From Leisingera sp. ANG-M7 (GTDB lineage: Bacteria > Pseudomonadota > Alphaproteobacteria > Rhodobacterales > Rhodobacteraceae), in assembly GCF_000813965.1 (NCBI RefSeq), contig NZ_JWLI01000008.1, positions 98,481 to 162,480 of the forward strand: a DNA stretch of 64,000 bases. Direction: 5' to 3'. The notes beneath the pieces are model-generated. The model ran no database searches. It was not told the DNA's origin and saw nothing but the letters and a program-made list of their open reading frames with translations. Positions 62,718 through 64,000 of the stretch are shown here, piece after piece (position 1 is the stretch's first letter; every line of letters starts with the position of its first letter). Both the position numbers and the translations under genes were made by a program.

Positions 62718-64000
62718 TCAGGCTGTTGTGTTCACTGCCGCGGGCTGGTGCAGCAGTGCGATGGGGGCGTCCTGGCCGGTCGCAACGCCGATGGCGCCGC
62801 CTTGGGACACGTTGGTGAAGGTGATGCTTCCGCCGGTGTCGAAGGTCAGCGTCAGCGTGTCACCGTCGCGCGTGGAGCTGTAGGCGGAGGCGCCCATTTC
62901 GCGCAGCTGCACCACTGCGTTTGCACCTCCTGTCAGTTCAACGGTGTCATGGCCGTCGCCGAGACTGTACTGCAACGCCACGGTGCCGCCCTGCAGGGTG
63001 AAACGGTCGTCACCGCCGCCGCCGCGTGCAGCCAGGGTTTCGCCCACCTGCAGGGTGATCTGGTCCTCCCCGCTGCCGCCGCTGACCTGGGCGTAGTTGC
63101 TGAGGGCCTGGCGCATCTTCTCAGCTGCAGGGGCGTCGGCATTGTAGACTGGCGCAGTGCCTTCGTTCGGGTCTCTCAAGGCGCGCTGAGCCGCGACCGA
63201 GATCACGTCGTTGCCAGCACCGCCGCGGATTCGCGACACCAGAGTGGCCGCGACCGCGATACTGTCATCGCCTGCCCCGGCCCGGACACCGCGCAGGGTG
63301 CCTGCCTGGATTGCAATGGCGTCATCGCCGCCGCCGGTGCTGATGTTGCGGGCATGGCGGGCGCGGATTGAGACCGAATCCGCATTAGAAAATTGTTCCT
63401 GCCTGCGCGCCTGTCCCGGGGCATGCTGATGCCCGAGGGCAAGGCCATTCATGCGGCTGAACCGGCGGCCATAGCCGAAGCCGGGGCCTTCAAAGGGGCG
63501 GGCGGCCTCGCGATCGGTGTGAACGCCCTGCACGATGCGTCCCTCCAGCGCCACTGCATCGGCTCCGTCACCGGTAGCAACCCGGCGGATTACATCGGCA
63601 CGCAGCTCAACCGTGTCGTCGCCTGCCGTGCCCGCCGTGTCCGTCACTGCGGTCGGGATGGTCTGCGATGGTGTTTGCGGCTGCTCAGCTGCCGGCTGCA
63701 CAGGGACTTCCCCCTGTTCTTCCGGCAGGCCGGTCAGCAGGATAAGGGCCACGGAATTTTCCGGCCAGGGCTGCGATGTAAGGGTGTGCAGCGCCTTGGC
63801 CATCTCGAAGATGCGTTTCTCGTAGTGGCTGGCCTCCGGGCTGGCAACGCTGGCCTGGGTCACCTCAAGCGGCGGCAGGATTTCTGCTGCAGGACTATCG
63901 GCCGGGGCAGGGGCCGGCTGCAAGGTGACAGTTGCTTCTGGCGTGGCTTGCGCTGCCGGCGCGGCGGTCTGGGGCGCGGTCTGGGGCGCGGTGTTGGGGG
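62718..64000 (-). CDS. Gly-Asp-repeat (RTX-like) protein, 5' part missing
   Basis: At least 427 residues; the frame stays open to the right edge, so the start lies outside. The N-terminal visible part is Pro/Ala/Gln-rich and disordered (repeats of APQT). The C-terminal part has irregular short repeats with acidic Gly-rich turns (GGAGNDVI, GAGDDSI, GGSGEDQI, GGGGDDRF) resembling RTX calcium-binding beta-rolls, but spaced by 18-30 residues rather than nonapeptides. A C-terminal segment (DTLTLTFDTGGSITFTNV) is like that of secreted RTX proteins. It may be a secreted or surface calcium-binding protein; the exact family is uncertain. Confidence 0.65.
   Translation of the reverse strand, partial: PNTAPQTAPQTAAPAAQATPEATVTLQPAPAPADSPAAEILPPLEVTQASVASPEASHYEKRIFEMAKALHTLTSQPWPENSVALILLTGLPEEQGEVPVQPAAEQPQTPSQTIPTAVTDTAGTAGDDTVELRADVIRRVATGDGADAVALEGRIVQGVHTDREAARPFEGPGFGYGRRFSRMNGLALGHQHAPGQARRQEQFSNADSVSIRARHARNISTGGGDDAIAIQAGTLRGVRAGAGDDSIAVAATLVSRIRGGAGNDVISVAAQRALRDPNEGTAPVYNADAPAAEKMRQALSNYAQVSGGSGEDQITLQVGETLAARGGGGDDRFTLQGGTVALQYSLGDGHDTVELTGGANAVVQLREMGASAYSSTRDGDTLTLTFDTGGSITFTNVSQGGAIGVATGQDAPIALLHQPAAVNTTA

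Overview
The window is GC-rich (mid-60s by eye), tightly packed DNA from an alphaproteobacterium. The gene set and order point to Rhodobacteraceae, Roseobacter group (relatives of Leisingera, Phaeobacter or Ruegeria). Pointers are the order hom-glpX-recJ on one strand, nrdR-ribD and ribE-ribB-ribH-nusB, a soxBDAG sarcosine oxidase operon, an MmcB gene under a GTTC-N7-GTTC SOS box, CtrA-like boxes and polyamine-type ABC uptake. The species call is inference from gene content; no rRNA is present. Layout: (1) 1-12206, all on the + strand, is a catabolic locus. It holds a flavin monooxygenase (cut by the left edge), a Rid protein, a DUF1028 protein, an aldehyde dehydrogenase, a LysR regulator, a trimethylamine/dimethylamine-dehydrogenase-like enzyme with an altered substrate pocket, an M20 deacylase and a complete PotABCD-type ABC importer. 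Together they look like uptake and breakdown of an unidentified N-containing (probably methylated or cyclic amine) solute. (2) 12422-21785 is a low-oxygen/nitric-oxide respiratory island: group III truncated haemoglobin, a DUF2189 membrane protein, a cbb3 oxidase (ccoNOQP) with a small extra membrane protein, an NsrR/Rrf2 repressor, and a divergent cluster of CuA subunit, haem-copper subunit I, SCO/SenC, a membrane protein and a formate/nitrite channel. The last cluster matches the sNOR (norSY-senC-orf1) type of NO reductase. A 25-bp operator-like palindrome overlaps its promoter. (3) 21953-28325 holds tRNA-Glu, then recJ, glpX and hom (housekeeping), a small lipoprotein, a TetR-GNAT pair with a palindromic operator, and an ABM-fold protein. 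(4) 28453-33321 holds a pirin, a reductive-dehalogenase-like protein behind its own LysR gene, and a hydroxyacid dehydrogenase. (5) 33342-36134 has three Tad-pilus-type genes (two TadE-like and a VWA/TadG-like). (6) 36471-43613 has glutamate dehydrogenase, soxBDAG and a small secreted protein. (7) 43615-47723 is dnaG-rpoD. (8) 47771-51809 holds small accessory genes, including three adjacent paralogues of a secreted two-cysteine protein that I do not recognise. (9) 51932-61282 is the nrdR/riboflavin/nusB cluster, split by three capsule-export genes (kpsC, wza-like, kpsS) on the opposite strand; its RibBA lacks the GTP cyclohydrolase II zinc cysteines and is of the RibBX type. (10) 61454-64000 has a membrane protein, SOS-boxed mmcB and the 3' part of a glycine-aspartate-repeat protein cut by the right edge. 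A hairpin-plus-tail intergenic element occurs four times. No CRISPR array, insertion sequence or prophage was seen.
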